From assembly GCF_009646335.1 (NCBI RefSeq), contig NZ_WJBU01000005.1, positions 186,001-250,000 of the forward strand: a stretch of 64,000 bases of DNA, read 5' to 3'. The stretch is from Caenimonas koreensis DSM 17982. Its GTDB lineage: Bacteria; Pseudomonadota; Gammaproteobacteria; Burkholderiales; Burkholderiaceae_C. The translations under genes were made by a program, and so were the position numbers. Positions 8,525-16,865 of this stretch are shown piece by piece. Every line of letters starts with the position of its first letter. Positions within the stretch are counted from its first letter, which is position 1. The notes under the pieces were generated by a model. That model ran no database searches, was not told the origin of the DNA, and saw nothing but the letters and a program-made list of their open reading frames with translations.

Positions 8525-9055
8525 CTAGAACTTCACCCCGTAGCGCAACTGCAGAAAGTTCTCACCGGGGTTCGGGTGCTTGATGCCGGCGTTCGAATAG
8601 TGCGTCAGGCGCAAGCCGACCTCCTGCGCGCCGAAGCTGTAGCCCGTGCCGATGGTGTCGGCGAAGTTCAGGCGCGTGCTGAACGTTTTGCTGGCGGTGA
8701 TGTAGACCTTGTCGGTGTACGACAGCCCGATGCCGCCTTCGACGAAGAAGCCCGTGGCCGACTTGTCGAAGTGATAGCGAAAAATCGGCTGGAGCACGAC
8801 CTGGGTGAACGACACGCGACCCGTTGCTGACTTGCCGCTCCACTGCCCGAGCGACGCCTCTGTCTGCAGAGTCACGAGGCCGCCTGCCGTTTCATAACGC
8901 CAGTTCCACGGCCAGACAAGGCCCGCATTGAAGCTGTAGCCGCTGTGGTCAGCGACTGCGCCTTCAAAGAAGAATCCCGAAGGACTCCAGTCAGCGTGCG
9001 CGGCACCAGACGCAACAGCAAGACACGCAGCCAGCGGCAAAAGTTTGATTCGCAT
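8525..9055 (-). CDS. pagL: PagL-type lipid A 3-O-deacylase
   Basis: 176 residues from ATG at 9055, with GAAGG seven bases upstream; the in-frame open region further upstream is antisense to the next gene and was discarded. A signal peptide covers about residues 1-21 (LLPLAACLAVASGAAHA). The body alternates short amphipathic strands typical of an eight-stranded outer-membrane barrel and ends in the C-terminal Phe. The active-site signature THYSNAGIKHPNPGEN gives His152 and Ser154, with Glu165 in the position of the third catalytic residue of PagL. PagL removes the 3-O acyl chain of lipid A in the outer membrane, which lowers endotoxicity. It is monocistronic with its own upstream region. Confidence 0.9.
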   Translation of the reverse strand: MRIKLLPLAACLAVASGAAHADWSPSGFFFEGAVADHSGYSFNAGLVWPWNWRYETAGGLVTLQTEASLGQWSGKSATGRVSFTQVVLQPIFRYHFDKSATGFFVEGGIGLSYTDKVYITASKTFSTRLNFADTIGTGYSFGAQEVGLRLTHYSNAGIKHPNPGENFLQLRYGVKF

Positions 9056-9158
9056 GAGGCAGCCTTCAGTGATGGGGGCGACTGGAAGCTTATGCGATTT
9101 TCCTGACCACAGGCACACGGTCTGCAGTCCTACAGCACTCATAGCTGCTCGACGGTAG

Positions 9159-9187
9159 AAAAGTCTCTCCCGCTTCGGGAGACTTTT
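9159..9187 (+). promoter_or_regulatory. Hairpin covering the ybhP ribosome binding site
   Basis: AAAAGTCTCTCCCG (9159-9172) and CGGGAGACTTTT (9176-9187) form a stem with a 2-nt bulge and a CTT loop. The only plausible Shine-Dalgarno, GGGAG at 9177-9181, is in the 3' arm, and ATG follows at 9191. The shape also resembles an intrinsic terminator (TTTT then C), so it could act as either a terminator or a translational lock. Confidence 0.55.
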
Positions 9188-9190
9188 CGC

Positions 9191-9949
9191 ATGACCGATA
9201 CAGGCGCTTCCACCCCAACCTTGACCGTGATGACGGTCAACATCCACAAAGGCTTCACCAGCTTCAACCGCAAGTTCATGCTGCATGAGCTGCGCGACGC
9301 TGTGCGCAAAGTCGGCGCCGACGTGGTCTTCCTGCAGGAAGTCATGGGCACGAACGGGCGTCACCGCAATGATCCGGCCGACACGCCTCACTACGAATTT
9401 CTGGCAGACGAAATCTGGCCGCAGTACGCCTACGGACGCAACATGGTGTCGACGAAGGGCCATCACGGCAATGCAGTGATGTCGAAGTTCCCCATCGTCC
9501 ACCACCAGAACCACGACGTGTCGGTGTTGGGGCCTGAAAAGCGCGGGCTGCTGCACTGCATCCTGGAGATTCCCGGCACCGGCCACCAGGTGCACGCCGT
9601 GTGCGTTCACCTGGGGCTGGCCGAGTCGCACCGGCGGCAGCAACTCGACCTGCTGTGCGAGCTGGTTCGCGGCGAGGTGCCGGACGATGCACCGCTCATC
9701 GTGGCCGGCGACTTCAACGACTGGCGCCGCCGCGCGCACAGCATCCTGGAAGACGGTGTTGGCTTGAAAGAAGTGTTTGTCAGCGCGTATGGCGAATCTG
9801 CCAGGACGTTTCCTTCGCGGTTTCCGATGTTGTCGCTGGACCGCATCTACGTGCGCAATGCGTCCGTGCATCTGCCCGTCGTACTGCCGCGCAAGCCTTG
9901 GTCGCACCTGTCCGACCATGCGCCGCTTGCCGCCGAAATTCATCTTTAG
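9191..9949 (+). CDS. ybhP: Endonuclease/exonuclease/phosphatase family protein (YbhP-like)
   Basis: 252 residues. The motif order is that of the DNase I/inositol phosphatase fold: VNIHKGF near residue 18, VVFLQEVMG near residue 48 (metal-binding Glu), [13 protein letters not shown] near residue 93, VCVHLGL near residue 137, [12 protein letters not shown] near residue 168 (Asp/Asn), LDRIYV near residue 217 and the terminal [13 protein letters not shown] with the catalytic Asp-His pair. The match to E. coli YbhP is close across its length, and the two downstream genes match ybhO and ybhN in the same order. The biochemical substrate of YbhP is not established. The start at 9191 gives the same N-terminal overhang as E. 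coli YbhP; a later ATG at 9230 is possible. Confidence 0.88.
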   Translation: MTDTGASTPTLTVMTVNIHKGFTSFNRKFMLHELRDAVRKVGADVVFLQEVMGTNGRHRNDPADTPHYEFLADEIWPQYAYGRNMVSTKGHHGNAVMSKFPIVHHQNHDVSVLGPEKRGLLHCILEIPGTGHQVHAVCVHLGLAESHRRQQLDLLCELVRGEVPDDAPLIVAGDFNDWRRRAHSILEDGVGLKEVFVSAYGESARTFPSRFPMLSLDRIYVRNASVHLPVVLPRKPWSHLSDHAPLAAEIHL

Positions 9950-9960
9950 GAGCTTGAGCC

Positions 9961-11172
9961 ATGCACAGCCGCTGGATCACCGGCAACGACATCCAACTTC
10001 TCGAGAACGGCGAGGAATTCTTTCCGCGCGTCTTCGACAGCATCTCGAAGGCCAGCCGGGAAGTGATCATTGAAACCTTCATCCTCTTTGAGGACAAGGT
10101 CGGTCTTGAACTGCATGAAGTGCTGACCGCCGCGGCCCGGCGAGGCGTGCAGGTGGACCTGACGATTGACGGATTCGGCTCGCCCGACTTGTCGCCGCAA
10201 TTCATCTCGTCGCTGCAGGAGGCAGGGGTTCGCATTCATGTGTTCGAGCCTGGCAAGCCCCTGTTCGGCTACCGCGTGAACCTGCTGCGCCGCATGCATC
10301 GCAAGATCGTCGTGGTCGATGCGGCCACCGCCTTTGTCGGCGGCATCAACTACTCGGCGGATCACCTGGGTGACTTCGGCCCCGAGGCCAAGCAGGACTA
10401 CGCCGTGGAAATCCACGGCCCGCTCGTCGCCGAGATCCATCGCTTCACGCACGCCGCGCTGGCACAGGGCCAGCGCTTCCAGCGCGGCCTGCGGGCCTGG
10501 TGGCGCGGCCGCCGCGACTTGCGGTCAACGTCGAGCGAGTTGCCGCCCGCTGGCGAAGCAGCGGCGATGCTCGTGGTGCGCGACAACACGCAACACAAGG
10601 GCGACATCGAGCACCACTACCGCGTGGGCCTGCGCGCCGCCCGGCGCCGCATCGTCATTGCGAACGCGTATTTCTTTCCTGGCTATCGCTTCATCAAGGA
10701 GCTCAAGCGCGCCGCGCGACGCGGTGTCGAAGTGCACCTGATCCTGCAGGGCCAGCCCGACATGCCGATCGTCAAGACCGTGGCGATGATGCTGTACCAC
10801 CAGCTCATCCGCGCGGGCGTGCAGATCCACGAATACTGCGATCGCCCATTGCATGGCAAGGTGGCGCTGGTGGACGACGAGTGGGCAACGGTCGGGTCGA
10901 GCAACCTCGATCCTTTGAGCCTTGCGCTCAACCTGGAAGCGAACGTGATCATTCGCGACAAGGCATTCAACCACCGGCTGTACGAGCGGCTGGACCACTT
11001 GATGCAGCACAACTGCAAGCACGTCACCAGCGAGGAGTTGGGGGAGCTGAAGGGCTGGAGCCTGGCGCGCAGCTTTGTGGCCTACCACTTCTCGCGCCTG
11101 TATCCCGGCTGGGCCAACTGGCTGCCCCGCCATGCACCGCGCCTGATGCCCGCCATCGACGCGCGGACTTAA
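9961..11172 (+). CDS. clsB: Cardiolipin synthase B
   Basis: 403 residues, phospholipase D superfamily. Two HxKxxxxD catalytic motifs are present: HRKIVVVDAATAFVGGIN starting at His113 and HGKVALVDDEWATVGSSN starting at His298. The N-terminus NDIQLLENGEEFFPRVFDSI and absence of N-terminal membrane helices fit ClsB (E. coli YbhO) rather than ClsA. The enzyme condenses two phosphatidylglycerol molecules, or PG with other lipids, to cardiolipin at the inner membrane. AGGAG lies just before ATG and the gene starts 11 bases after ybhP, so it is the second gene of a ybhP-clsB-ybhN operon. Confidence 0.92.
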   Translation: MHSRWITGNDIQLLENGEEFFPRVFDSISKASREVIIETFILFEDKVGLELHEVLTAAARRGVQVDLTIDGFGSPDLSPQFISSLQEAGVRIHVFEPGKPLFGYRVNLLRRMHRKIVVVDAATAFVGGINYSADHLGDFGPEAKQDYAVEIHGPLVAEIHRFTHAALAQGQRFQRGLRAWWRGRRDLRSTSSELPPAGEAAAMLVVRDNTQHKGDIEHHYRVGLRAARRRIVIANAYFFPGYRFIKELKRAARRGVEVHLILQGQPDMPIVKTVAMMLYHQLIRAGVQIHEYCDRPLHGKVALVDDEWATVGSSNLDPLSLALNLEANVIIRDKAFNHRLYERLDHLMQHNCKHVTSEELGELKGWSLARSFVAYHFSRLYPGWANWLPRHAPRLMPAIDART

Positions 11173-11178
11173 GGTGCC

Positions 11179-12177
11179 ATGACGGACCGCACCCTTTCCG
11201 CACGCGTGCTGGACGGGCGCGCGCCAGCAGGTACGCGGCCGTGGTGGCGCTGGGCCAAGCGGGCGGCCTCGCTCGTTTTCTTCGCGGCCGTCGTGGCCCT
11301 GCTCGGCCAGTACGCGCAGCACATCGACTGGGACGACGTTCTTGAGTCGCTGGGCAGCACGCCGCCCATGGCCTTGTTCGTCGCTGCGTTACTGGCTGCC
11401 GCCAGCCACCTTCTGTACAGCTGCTTCGACCTGATCGGCAAGCGCTACACGGGCCACAACCTGCCGACGCTCACAGTGATGGCGGTGACATTCGTGAGCT
11501 ATGCCTTCAACCTGTGCATAGGCTCGCTGGTGGGTGGTGTTGGCTTTCGGTACCGGCTCTATACCAGGCTGGGCCTGAAGGGCAGCGTCGTGACGCGCAT
11601 CGTTTCGATGAGCATGCTGACGAACTGGCTGGGCTACAAGCTGATGGCGGGCATTGTTTTCCTGCTGCATCCGCTGGCGCTGCCGCCAGGCTGGCATCTG
11701 GGCAATCACGCGCTGCAGTGGCTGGGCGCGTTGCTGATCTGCACCTCGCTGGCGTACATCGGCGCCTGCGTCAAATGGGGCGGCCACAGCTGGACGATCC
11801 GCGGCCATGAGGTGTACCTGCCGCCATGGCGTATGGCCGTGCTGCAAATGACGATCTCATGCGTGAACTGGAGCCTGATGGCCGGCGTGATCTTCGTGCT
11901 GCTCGGCCAGCGTGTGCCTTACACCGACGTGCTGACGGTGCTGTTGATCGGGGCTATCGCAGGCGTGGTCGCGCATGTGCCGGCAGGCTTGGGTGTTTTT
12001 GAATTCGTCTTTGTTGCGCTGCTGTCGCACGTGGTGTCCGAGGGCACGCTCATCGGCGCGCTGCTGGGCTATCGGGCGATCTACTACCTGGCGCCGCTGG
12101 CCCTCGCGAGCGTGCTGTACGTGGCAATGGAAGCGCACGCCCGCAAACACACCACACACGCGCCGAGAGATTCATGA
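11179..12177 (+). CDS. ybhN: YbhN-like membrane protein (LPG synthase TM region / UPF0104)
   Basis: 332 residues with about eight membrane segments, the first at residues 28-48 (AASLVFFAAVVALLGQYAQHI). Family landmarks include the SHLLYSCFDLIGKRY stretch, NLCIGSLVGGVGFRYRLYTRLGL and the late GVVAHVPAGLGVFEFVFVALL. This is the flippase-like integral membrane domain found in lysyl-phosphatidylglycerol synthases, here without the C-terminal synthetase domain. Position after clsB suggests a role in handling phospholipids made by the operon; that is inference from gene order. The stop overlaps the start of the next gene (ATGATG). Confidence 0.85.
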   Translation: MTDRTLSARVLDGRAPAGTRPWWRWAKRAASLVFFAAVVALLGQYAQHIDWDDVLESLGSTPPMALFVAALLAAASHLLYSCFDLIGKRYTGHNLPTLTVMAVTFVSYAFNLCIGSLVGGVGFRYRLYTRLGLKGSVVTRIVSMSMLTNWLGYKLMAGIVFLLHPLALPPGWHLGNHALQWLGALLICTSLAYIGACVKWGGHSWTIRGHEVYLPPWRMAVLQMTISCVNWSLMAGVIFVLLGQRVPYTDVLTVLLIGAIAGVVAHVPAGLGVFEFVFVALLSHVVSEGTLIGALLGYRAIYYLAPLALASVLYVAMEAHARKHTTHAPRDS

Positions 12178-12836
12178 TGCAAGCGTGGCTGGACAGCGAA
12201 ACCGACATCGAAGGCTTTCGCGAAGAAGCCCGCTCCCTGCTTGCCAGCCAGGTGCCGCCTGACGAAGTCCAGTGGCTGGCCCTGGCGCGCGACGACGCGG
12301 AGTTCACCGGCACGGCGCCTGCAGGCAGGCCGCTGGGCAGCTCAGCCAGAAGCGCCTCTTCCATCGTCCCCGCTTCATTCCAGCGGCTGTGCGAGATGGT
12401 GGTGTTGCACCAGGACCCTGAACGGTTCAACCTGCTCTACAGGCTGCTGTGGCGGCTGGTGCACGAGCCGGGCCTGCGCAACAGCGCGGCCGACCCCGAC
12501 ATGCTGCACGCGCAGCAAATGGGCCACGCCGTACGGCGCGACCTGCAGAAGATGAAGGCGTTCGTGCACTTTCGTGTGGTGAGCGACGCACTGCAGGCGC
12601 CCATCGAGATGGGATGGTTCGAGCCAACGCACCATATCGTCGAGGCGGCGGCGCCGTGGTTCGCACAGCGCAACCCCCGGGCGCAATGGGCGATCTTCAC
12701 ACCCAGGCGGTCCGTGGAGTGCAAAGGCCAGCTGCTGCACTTTGGCGCGGCACTGCCTCGCACGGCATTGCCAGCCAACGATGCGCCGGACGCGGCATGG
12801 GCGGCTGTGTATTGGCAAGTGTTCGGCAAGCAGTAG
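12174..12836 (+). CDS. DUF4130-domain protein (N-terminal partner of UdgX-type proteins)
   Basis: 220 residues. The opening DIEGFREEARSLLASQVPPDEVQW, the core VPASFQRLCEMVVLHQDPERFNLLYRLLWRL and the RRDLQKMKAFVHFRVV segment with HHIVEAAAPWFAQRNP match the DUF4130 domain (TIGR03915-like). In many proteobacteria this domain is fused to a UdgX uracil-DNA-binding domain, or is encoded beside a radical-SAM protein of the putative DNA repair type. Here the frame stops at VYWQVFGKQ, right where the fused proteins pass into the uracil-glycosylase domain, and neither partner is near. It may be a natural stand-alone form or a shortened remnant. Function in DNA modification or repair is inferred from the family only. 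Confidence 0.7.
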   Translation: MMQAWLDSETDIEGFREEARSLLASQVPPDEVQWLALARDDAEFTGTAPAGRPLGSSARSASSIVPASFQRLCEMVVLHQDPERFNLLYRLLWRLVHEPGLRNSAADPDMLHAQQMGHAVRRDLQKMKAFVHFRVVSDALQAPIEMGWFEPTHHIVEAAAPWFAQRNPRAQWAIFTPRRSVECKGQLLHFGAALPRTALPANDAPDAAWAAVYWQVFGKQ

Positions 12837-12872
12837 CCTGCGTGCCGGCGGAGTGTCCATAATCCGTGCAAC

Positions 12873-13361
12873 ATGGCTGACGCAATGACCGTACGAGTCA
12901 CGCACCGCTACCAGCTGCCAGCGCAGCGGCTCTTTGACGCGTGGCTCACGCCGTCGGTGGCGGGGCGCTTCCTCTTTGCGACACGCACGGGCACGGTGCT
13001 GCACTGCGAAATTGATGCGCGCGAAGGCGGGCAATTCACAGTGACCGATCGCCGCCCGACGGCCGATGGCGACGAAAGCTTCTTTGATGCTCAGCACCGC
13101 GGCACTTATGTGGAGATCGATCCGCCCTCGCGGCTGGTATTCGACTTTGCCGTGGAGCCTTATGCCGATGAAGCAACGCGCGTCACGCTCGACTTCGTGA
13201 CGCTGGGCGCCAACCTGTGCGAGATCGTGCTGACGCACCAGCTGCCAGACAACGAGACGGCGCGGCTTTACGAAGAGCGCACGCGCCAGGGCTGGGCCAA
13301 CATGCTCGCCCAGCTGGACAAGGTGCTGAACACGCGGACGTGGGGCGGCTTGAAGGGCTAG
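12873..13361 (+). CDS. SRPBCC/AHSA1-type START-like domain protein
   Basis: 162 residues. VRVTHRYQLPAQRLFDAWLTPSVAGRFL is the standard first strand and helix of the AHSA1-type SRPBCC fold, followed by EIDAREGGQFTVTDRR, GTYVEIDPPSRLVFDF and the C-terminal helix EERTRQGWANMLAQLDKVL. These proteins form a hydrophobic cavity and act as ligand binders or co-chaperones; no specific ligand can be named. It stands alone, with a 36-base gap to the upstream gene, and converges with the NnrU gene. Confidence 0.82.
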   Translation: MADAMTVRVTHRYQLPAQRLFDAWLTPSVAGRFLFATRTGTVLHCEIDAREGGQFTVTDRRPTADGDESFFDAQHRGTYVEIDPPSRLVFDFAVEPYADEATRVTLDFVTLGANLCEIVLTHQLPDNETARLYEERTRQGWANMLAQLDKVLNTRTWGGLKG

Positions 13362-13376
13362 CGGCTGCGCTTTGCT

Positions 13377-13955
13377 CTAGCCAAAGGGCCGCACACCGAT
13401 CAACGGCCCGTGCAGCCACAGCGCGAACACGCCGCAGGCCACGGCGCCCACCACCACCGTGATGGCGGTACCAGCAGCAGATGGCGCCGCGTACACCGTG
13501 TTGTTCGCACGATCGCGCTGGCGCCCCGCGCGAAAACTCAACACCGCCCACGCCAGGAAAGCGCCGAACACGACGACATCCACCACGAGGCCCACCGACA
13601 GCAGATGCGCGAGTGACCAGATCTTCACGCTGAGTACTTGCGGGTGATGGAACTTGTATTTGAACCAGTTGCGCGGCACATAGGCGGCCACGAAAAAGAT
13701 GAACGCGAACAGCATCATCAGGGCCGTGACGTGCTTCATCCAGCCCGGCGAGAGCCACAGCGCCGTCGTTTCCACGCGGGCCATCTTGTAGCCGATGACC
13801 AGCACGACAAACCCGATGATCGACAGGGCGGTGTAGAGGCCCTTCCAGGCATTCGCACCCATCTTCGCGATCATGGCGGTGCGCCAGCCGTCCGCAAAAA
13901 TGCGCACCGAATGCACGCCAAGAAAGATTGCCAGCCCCAGTATCAGCACCGCCAT
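13377..13955 (-). CDS. NnrU family integral membrane protein
   Basis: 192 residues with five or six membrane segments. It begins MAVLILGLAIFLGVHSVRIF, the conserved NnrU first helix with its His-Ser, and contains WKGLYTALSIIGFVVLVIGY and the PRNWFKYKFHHPQVLSVKIWSLAHLL loop rich in His and Arg. GAGGAG sits six bases before ATG. NnrU proteins were named for involvement in nitrite/nitric oxide reductase expression and resemble isoprenylcysteine methyltransferase-type membrane enzymes. No denitrification genes lie nearby, so the role here is open. Confidence 0.85.
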   Translation of the reverse strand: MAVLILGLAIFLGVHSVRIFADGWRTAMIAKMGANAWKGLYTALSIIGFVVLVIGYKMARVETTALWLSPGWMKHVTALMMLFAFIFFVAAYVPRNWFKYKFHHPQVLSVKIWSLAHLLSVGLVVDVVVFGAFLAWAVLSFRAGRQRDRANNTVYAAPSAAGTAITVVVGAVACGVFALWLHGPLIGVRPFG

Positions 13956-13986
13956 GACGCGCTCCTCGTTAGTGGTCGGATTATGG

Positions 13987-14889
13987 CTACCCCAGGTCCT
14001 TGATGGCTTTTTTCAACGCGGGCAACAGTGTCTCTTCCATCTTGGGCACATTGCTCTCGCGCACGCTCACATACAGCGCCTGCAAGAACGCCGTGAGATT
14101 GTGCCGGGCGGCCAGCGCCGCCTGCGTCTGCACGAGCGGCGGCGCGAGCGGCTGCGCCTTGGGCACCTTGGCCACCAGCGCGAAAAGCCACTTGTCCCAA
14201 TCCGCCGGCGTGAGCCAGGTGCTGCGCGCCAGGTAGAACACCGGCGCCATCAAGCGCTCGCCTTCGCCGTAACGGTAGAACTGCTCGCCAGGCGGCATGA
14301 CCTGCGCGCCGATGGCTGCGAGCATCAGTTGCGCGTGCGTGCGAGTGAGCAGCGGATTGAGTGCCAGCTGCATCATCAGGTCCGCCCCGTGCGCCACGCC
14401 ATGACGCCAACCGTCACGCGCGTCAAAGCCGCGATAGTCGCGCACGTTCTGCAGGTAGGCCGCACCGCGCTGCACGATTTCATCGCGCTCGGCCACCGTC
14501 AGAAAGGGCTTGAGCCGGTCGATGCGCGCCACTTCGGCGAGCGTGAGCGCGGCAAACGGCTGGCGAAAACCTTGCGGGTCAGGCGCGGCAGCAAGGTCTG
14601 CCACCGTGCGCTCACGAATGGCGGAGATCGTGGCCGGCTGCAGCTGGTAATTGCGCATCCAGAACTGCAGCGCCTCGAACGCGATCTCGTCGCGAAGCAA
14701 GGGGTTGGGATCGGCGAGGCACGGCAGCAGGCTGGTGGCCAGCGCATTGCGCGCGTCGTCTGAGGGCACCTGCCACTTCGCGGTTTTGAGCGCTTGAAGG
14801 GACGCGATGGATTGGCCGGCGGGTGGGCATTGGGCGAGGGCGGGGGTTGCGCACACAGCAAACAACAGGCACATCACTAACCGTCTCAT
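13987..14889 (-). CDS. DUF2785 family protein with signal peptide
   Basis: 300 residues from ATG at 14889 with AAAGGAG five bases upstream. A signal peptide is clear ([20 protein letters not shown]). The remainder is helical, with the DUF2785 hallmark [24 protein letters not shown] near residues 165-190 and a run of hydrophobic heptads. The function of the family is unknown. The gene is followed after about 30 bases by nnrU on the same strand, and they may be cotranscribed. Confidence 0.75.
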   Translation of the reverse strand: MRRLVMCLLFAVCATPALAQCPPAGQSIASLQALKTAKWQVPSDDARNALATSLLPCLADPNPLLRDEIAFEALQFWMRNYQLQPATISAIRERTVADLAAAPDPQGFRQPFAALTLAEVARIDRLKPFLTVAERDEIVQRGAAYLQNVRDYRGFDARDGWRHGVAHGADLMMQLALNPLLTRTHAQLMLAAIGAQVMPPGEQFYRYGEGERLMAPVFYLARSTWLTPADWDKWLFALVAKVPKAQPLAPPLVQTQAALAARHNLTAFLQALYVSVRESNVPKMEETLLPALKKAIKDLG

Positions 14890-14970
14890 CGCAACTCCTT
14901 TGGGCCTTGGGGTGAAGGCACTTTATCGCAGTCGTCGCCGTCAAGCCTGCTAACTTTTGCCATTTCGTTT

Positions 14971-15109
14971 GCGAGTTTTTTTGCGACTTTGCATGTTCGT
15001 CTAAGTCGTTGTTCCAGAACAGGAATTTCCACTTTCCGCGACTTCTTTTGCGACTTCTTTTGCGACTTTGTTTGCGAGAAGTTTTGCGACTTCAAATGCG
15101 GGTTGTTCG
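14971..15109. repeat. 12-bp periodic GCGACTTCTTTT repeat upstream of queC
   Basis: Six consecutive 12-base units start with GCG: 15038-15049 and 15050-15061 are identical (GCGACTTCTTTT), then 15062, 15074, 15086 and 15098 are progressively divergent. Two more units lie at 14971 and 14983 in the same style. Both strands are open: the minus strand reads KSQK tetrapeptides and the plus strand reads CDFF tetrapeptides, but I do not regard either as a real gene. Confidence 0.8.
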
Positions 15110-15141
15110 CGGCCGCTCAGGCATGCCGCTACGATGGTGGC

Positions 15142-15852
15142 ATGCACACCCGCGCGCTCGTTCTTTATTCCGGCGGCCAGGACTCCGCCACGTGCCTGGC
15201 CTGGGCGCTGAACCGCTTCGAGCATGTCGAGACCATCGGGTTCGACTACGGGCAGCGGCACCGCGTCGAGCTCGATTGCCGGCCTGCGCTGGTGAGCAAA
15301 CTGCGGGATGCCTTTCCGTATTGGGGCCATAAGCTGGGCGACGACCATCTGCTGAACCTGCCAGTGCTGGCCGAGATCAGCGATACCGCCCTCACGCAAG
15401 ACCGCGAGATCACCTTCAAGAGCAACGGCCTGCCGAGCACGTTTGTGCCGGGGCGCAACATCCTGTTCTTCACACTTGCTGCAGCCGTGGCGTATCGACG
15501 CAACCTCACGGTGCTGGTCGGCGGCATGTGCGAGACCGATTTCAGCGGCTACCCGGACTGCCGCGACGACACACTCAAATCGATGCAGGTCACGCTCGGC
15601 CTCGGCCTGAACGAACGCATCGTGATCGAGACGCCGCTGATGTGGATCGACAAAGCGCGCACGTGGCAAATGGCAGAGCGGCTGGGTGGCCGTGCACTGG
15701 TGGAGTTGATCCGCACCGAATCGCACAGCTGCTACCTGGGCGACCACACGACCGATCACGACTGGGGCTATGGCTGCGGCACCTGCCCCGCGTGCGAGCT
15801 GCGCGCGATGGGCTGGCACCACTACGTGGACAAGCAGACGGCGGCGCAATAG
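15142..15852 (+). CDS. queC: 7-cyano-7-deazaguanine synthase
   Basis: 236 residues from ATG at 15142. The PP-loop motif [16 protein letters not shown] at the N-terminus binds ATP, and [11 protein letters not shown] follows as in all QueC proteins. The C-terminal zinc site is made by Cys residues in SHSCYLGD and [11 protein letters not shown]. QueC converts 7-carboxy-7-deazaguanine to preQ0 using ammonia and ATP in queuosine biosynthesis. Reading the frame further upstream would add 51 residues drawn from the 12-bp repeat tract; family length and the [15 protein letters not shown] start argue against this. No other queuosine gene is adjacent. Confidence 0.95.
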   Translation: MHTRALVLYSGGQDSATCLAWALNRFEHVETIGFDYGQRHRVELDCRPALVSKLRDAFPYWGHKLGDDHLLNLPVLAEISDTALTQDREITFKSNGLPSTFVPGRNILFFTLAAAVAYRRNLTVLVGGMCETDFSGYPDCRDDTLKSMQVTLGLGLNERIVIETPLMWIDKARTWQMAERLGGRALVELIRTESHSCYLGDHTTDHDWGYGCGTCPACELRAMGWHHYVDKQTAAQ

Positions 15853-15854
15853 CC

Positions 15855-16493
15855 TTAGCTGGCCGCTGCAGCCACGTGCTGCCGGAGCACATCGGCCACC
15901 TTCTTCTTCGGTGCCTTCTGCACCTTGACCAGCAGCTCATGCGAGCAGTCGAACACATCCCACCGCCGCTCCAGGTCGCGCTGGATGCGCGCGAGCAACA
16001 GCGCGGCCACTTCCGCGTCGGCCATGGCGCGGTGGGCGCGGCTGGAGAACGAGAGATCGTGAAACGCGGCGAGCGAGGCCAATGCAAAACGCCGCGCCTC
16101 GGGGTAGAGCCTGCGGGAGAGCAACATCGTGCAGGCGAATGGTGACTGCGCATTCGCCGGCGCAACGCCTCTATGCCAGCCGATGCGTGACACCTCTGCC
16201 TCCCAGAAGCGCCTATCGAACGAAGCGTTGTGCGCCACCAGCGGCGCATCACCCACAAACCGACTCGCGGCCTCCATCACCTCTTCAGCAGGCGGCGCGT
16301 TGGCAATCATGTCGTTGGTGATGCCGGTGAACGACTCGATGAAGGAGTTGATGCGCGCGCCTGCGTTCATCAGCGACTGAAAGCGATCGACGACGCGATC
16401 GCCCTCCATGAGGACGATGGCGATTTCCGTCGCGCGGTCACCCATGGCGGGGGACAGGCCGGTGGTTTCGAAGTCGATGACGGCGATGGGCAC
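15855..16493 (-). CDS. DnaQ-like DEDDh 3'-5' exonuclease
   Basis: 212 residues, GTG start at 16493. Exo I is VIDFETTGLSP (Asp7, Glu9), Exo II is APLVAHNASFDRRFW (Asp), and Exo III is HRAMADAEVAALLL (His, Asp), giving a complete DEDDh active site. FTGITNDMIANAPPAEEV is typical of stand-alone epsilon-like exonucleases. No GIY-YIG or BRCT domain follows; the C-terminus is a short basic tail (KVQKAPKKKVADVL). It may act in proofreading or RNA/DNA end trimming. It converges with queC only two bases apart. Confidence 0.87.
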   Translation of the reverse strand: MPIAVIDFETTGLSPAMGDRATEIAIVLMEGDRVVDRFQSLMNAGARINSFIESFTGITNDMIANAPPAEEVMEAASRFVGDAPLVAHNASFDRRFWEAEVSRIGWHRGVAPANAQSPFACTMLLSRRLYPEARRFALASLAAFHDLSFSSRAHRAMADAEVAALLLARIQRDLERRWDVFDCSHELLVKVQKAPKKKVADVLRQHVAAAAS

Positions 16494-16502
16494 GGGGGGA
16501 GT

Positions 16503-16736
16503 CTAAGGGTGCGGAGTAAAGGTCATGCTGCGAGACCACTTCACAGCTTGCACGACATCTGCATCGCCTAGCGCAAGGACCACCAGTTTGGTTCGCACTG
16601 CGTCACCGCGCTGCAAAGTAGCCAGGTTAGTCTGGCCCAACTGCCCTTCCACTTGAAAGCGTTCGCCAGCGTCAACGGCCTGAAGTGCCGCCTTGGTTGG
16701 CGTCGTTTCGTTGGTGAATTTGACTTTGGTGCGCAT
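16503..16736 (-). CDS. Small protein of unknown function
   Basis: 77 residues from ATG at 16736, nine bases upstream of the exonuclease start. I do not recognise it. The sequence (RTKVKFTNETTPTKAALQAVDAGERFQVEGQLGQ) looks like a small beta protein, possibly OB-like, ending RSMTFTPHP. No clear ribosome binding site is seen. Its closeness to the exonuclease on the same strand and the sensible composition favour a real gene, but a chance frame cannot be excluded. Confidence 0.45.
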   Translation of the reverse strand: MRTKVKFTNETTPTKAALQAVDAGERFQVEGQLGQTNLATLQRGDAVRTKLVVLALGDADVVQAVKWSRSMTFTPHP

Positions 16737-16865
16737 GACGGAAAGGCTTGAAGCAATAGGACGACATTAGCACTCACTCTGATCGCGACTGCAACCTCTC
16801 GACCCCAGCCCTATCAATTGAAAGTAGACCCTAGGTCATACTGCAGCACCAACGCGGAGGTACCG

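Noticed and set aside
8525-9943. A 472-residue frame ending with pagL
   Set aside because: The upstream part is antisense to the well-supported ybhP gene; the pagL signal peptide and ribosome binding site fix the start at 9055.
14886-15095. 69-residue Lys/Ser/Gln frame on the minus strand
   Set aside because: It is the 12-bp repeat read as protein, without a ribosome binding site or family; kept as a repeat instead.
15001-15141. preQ1-type riboswitch before queC
   Set aside because: No preQ1 stem and A-rich tail is seen; the leader is the 12-bp repeat.
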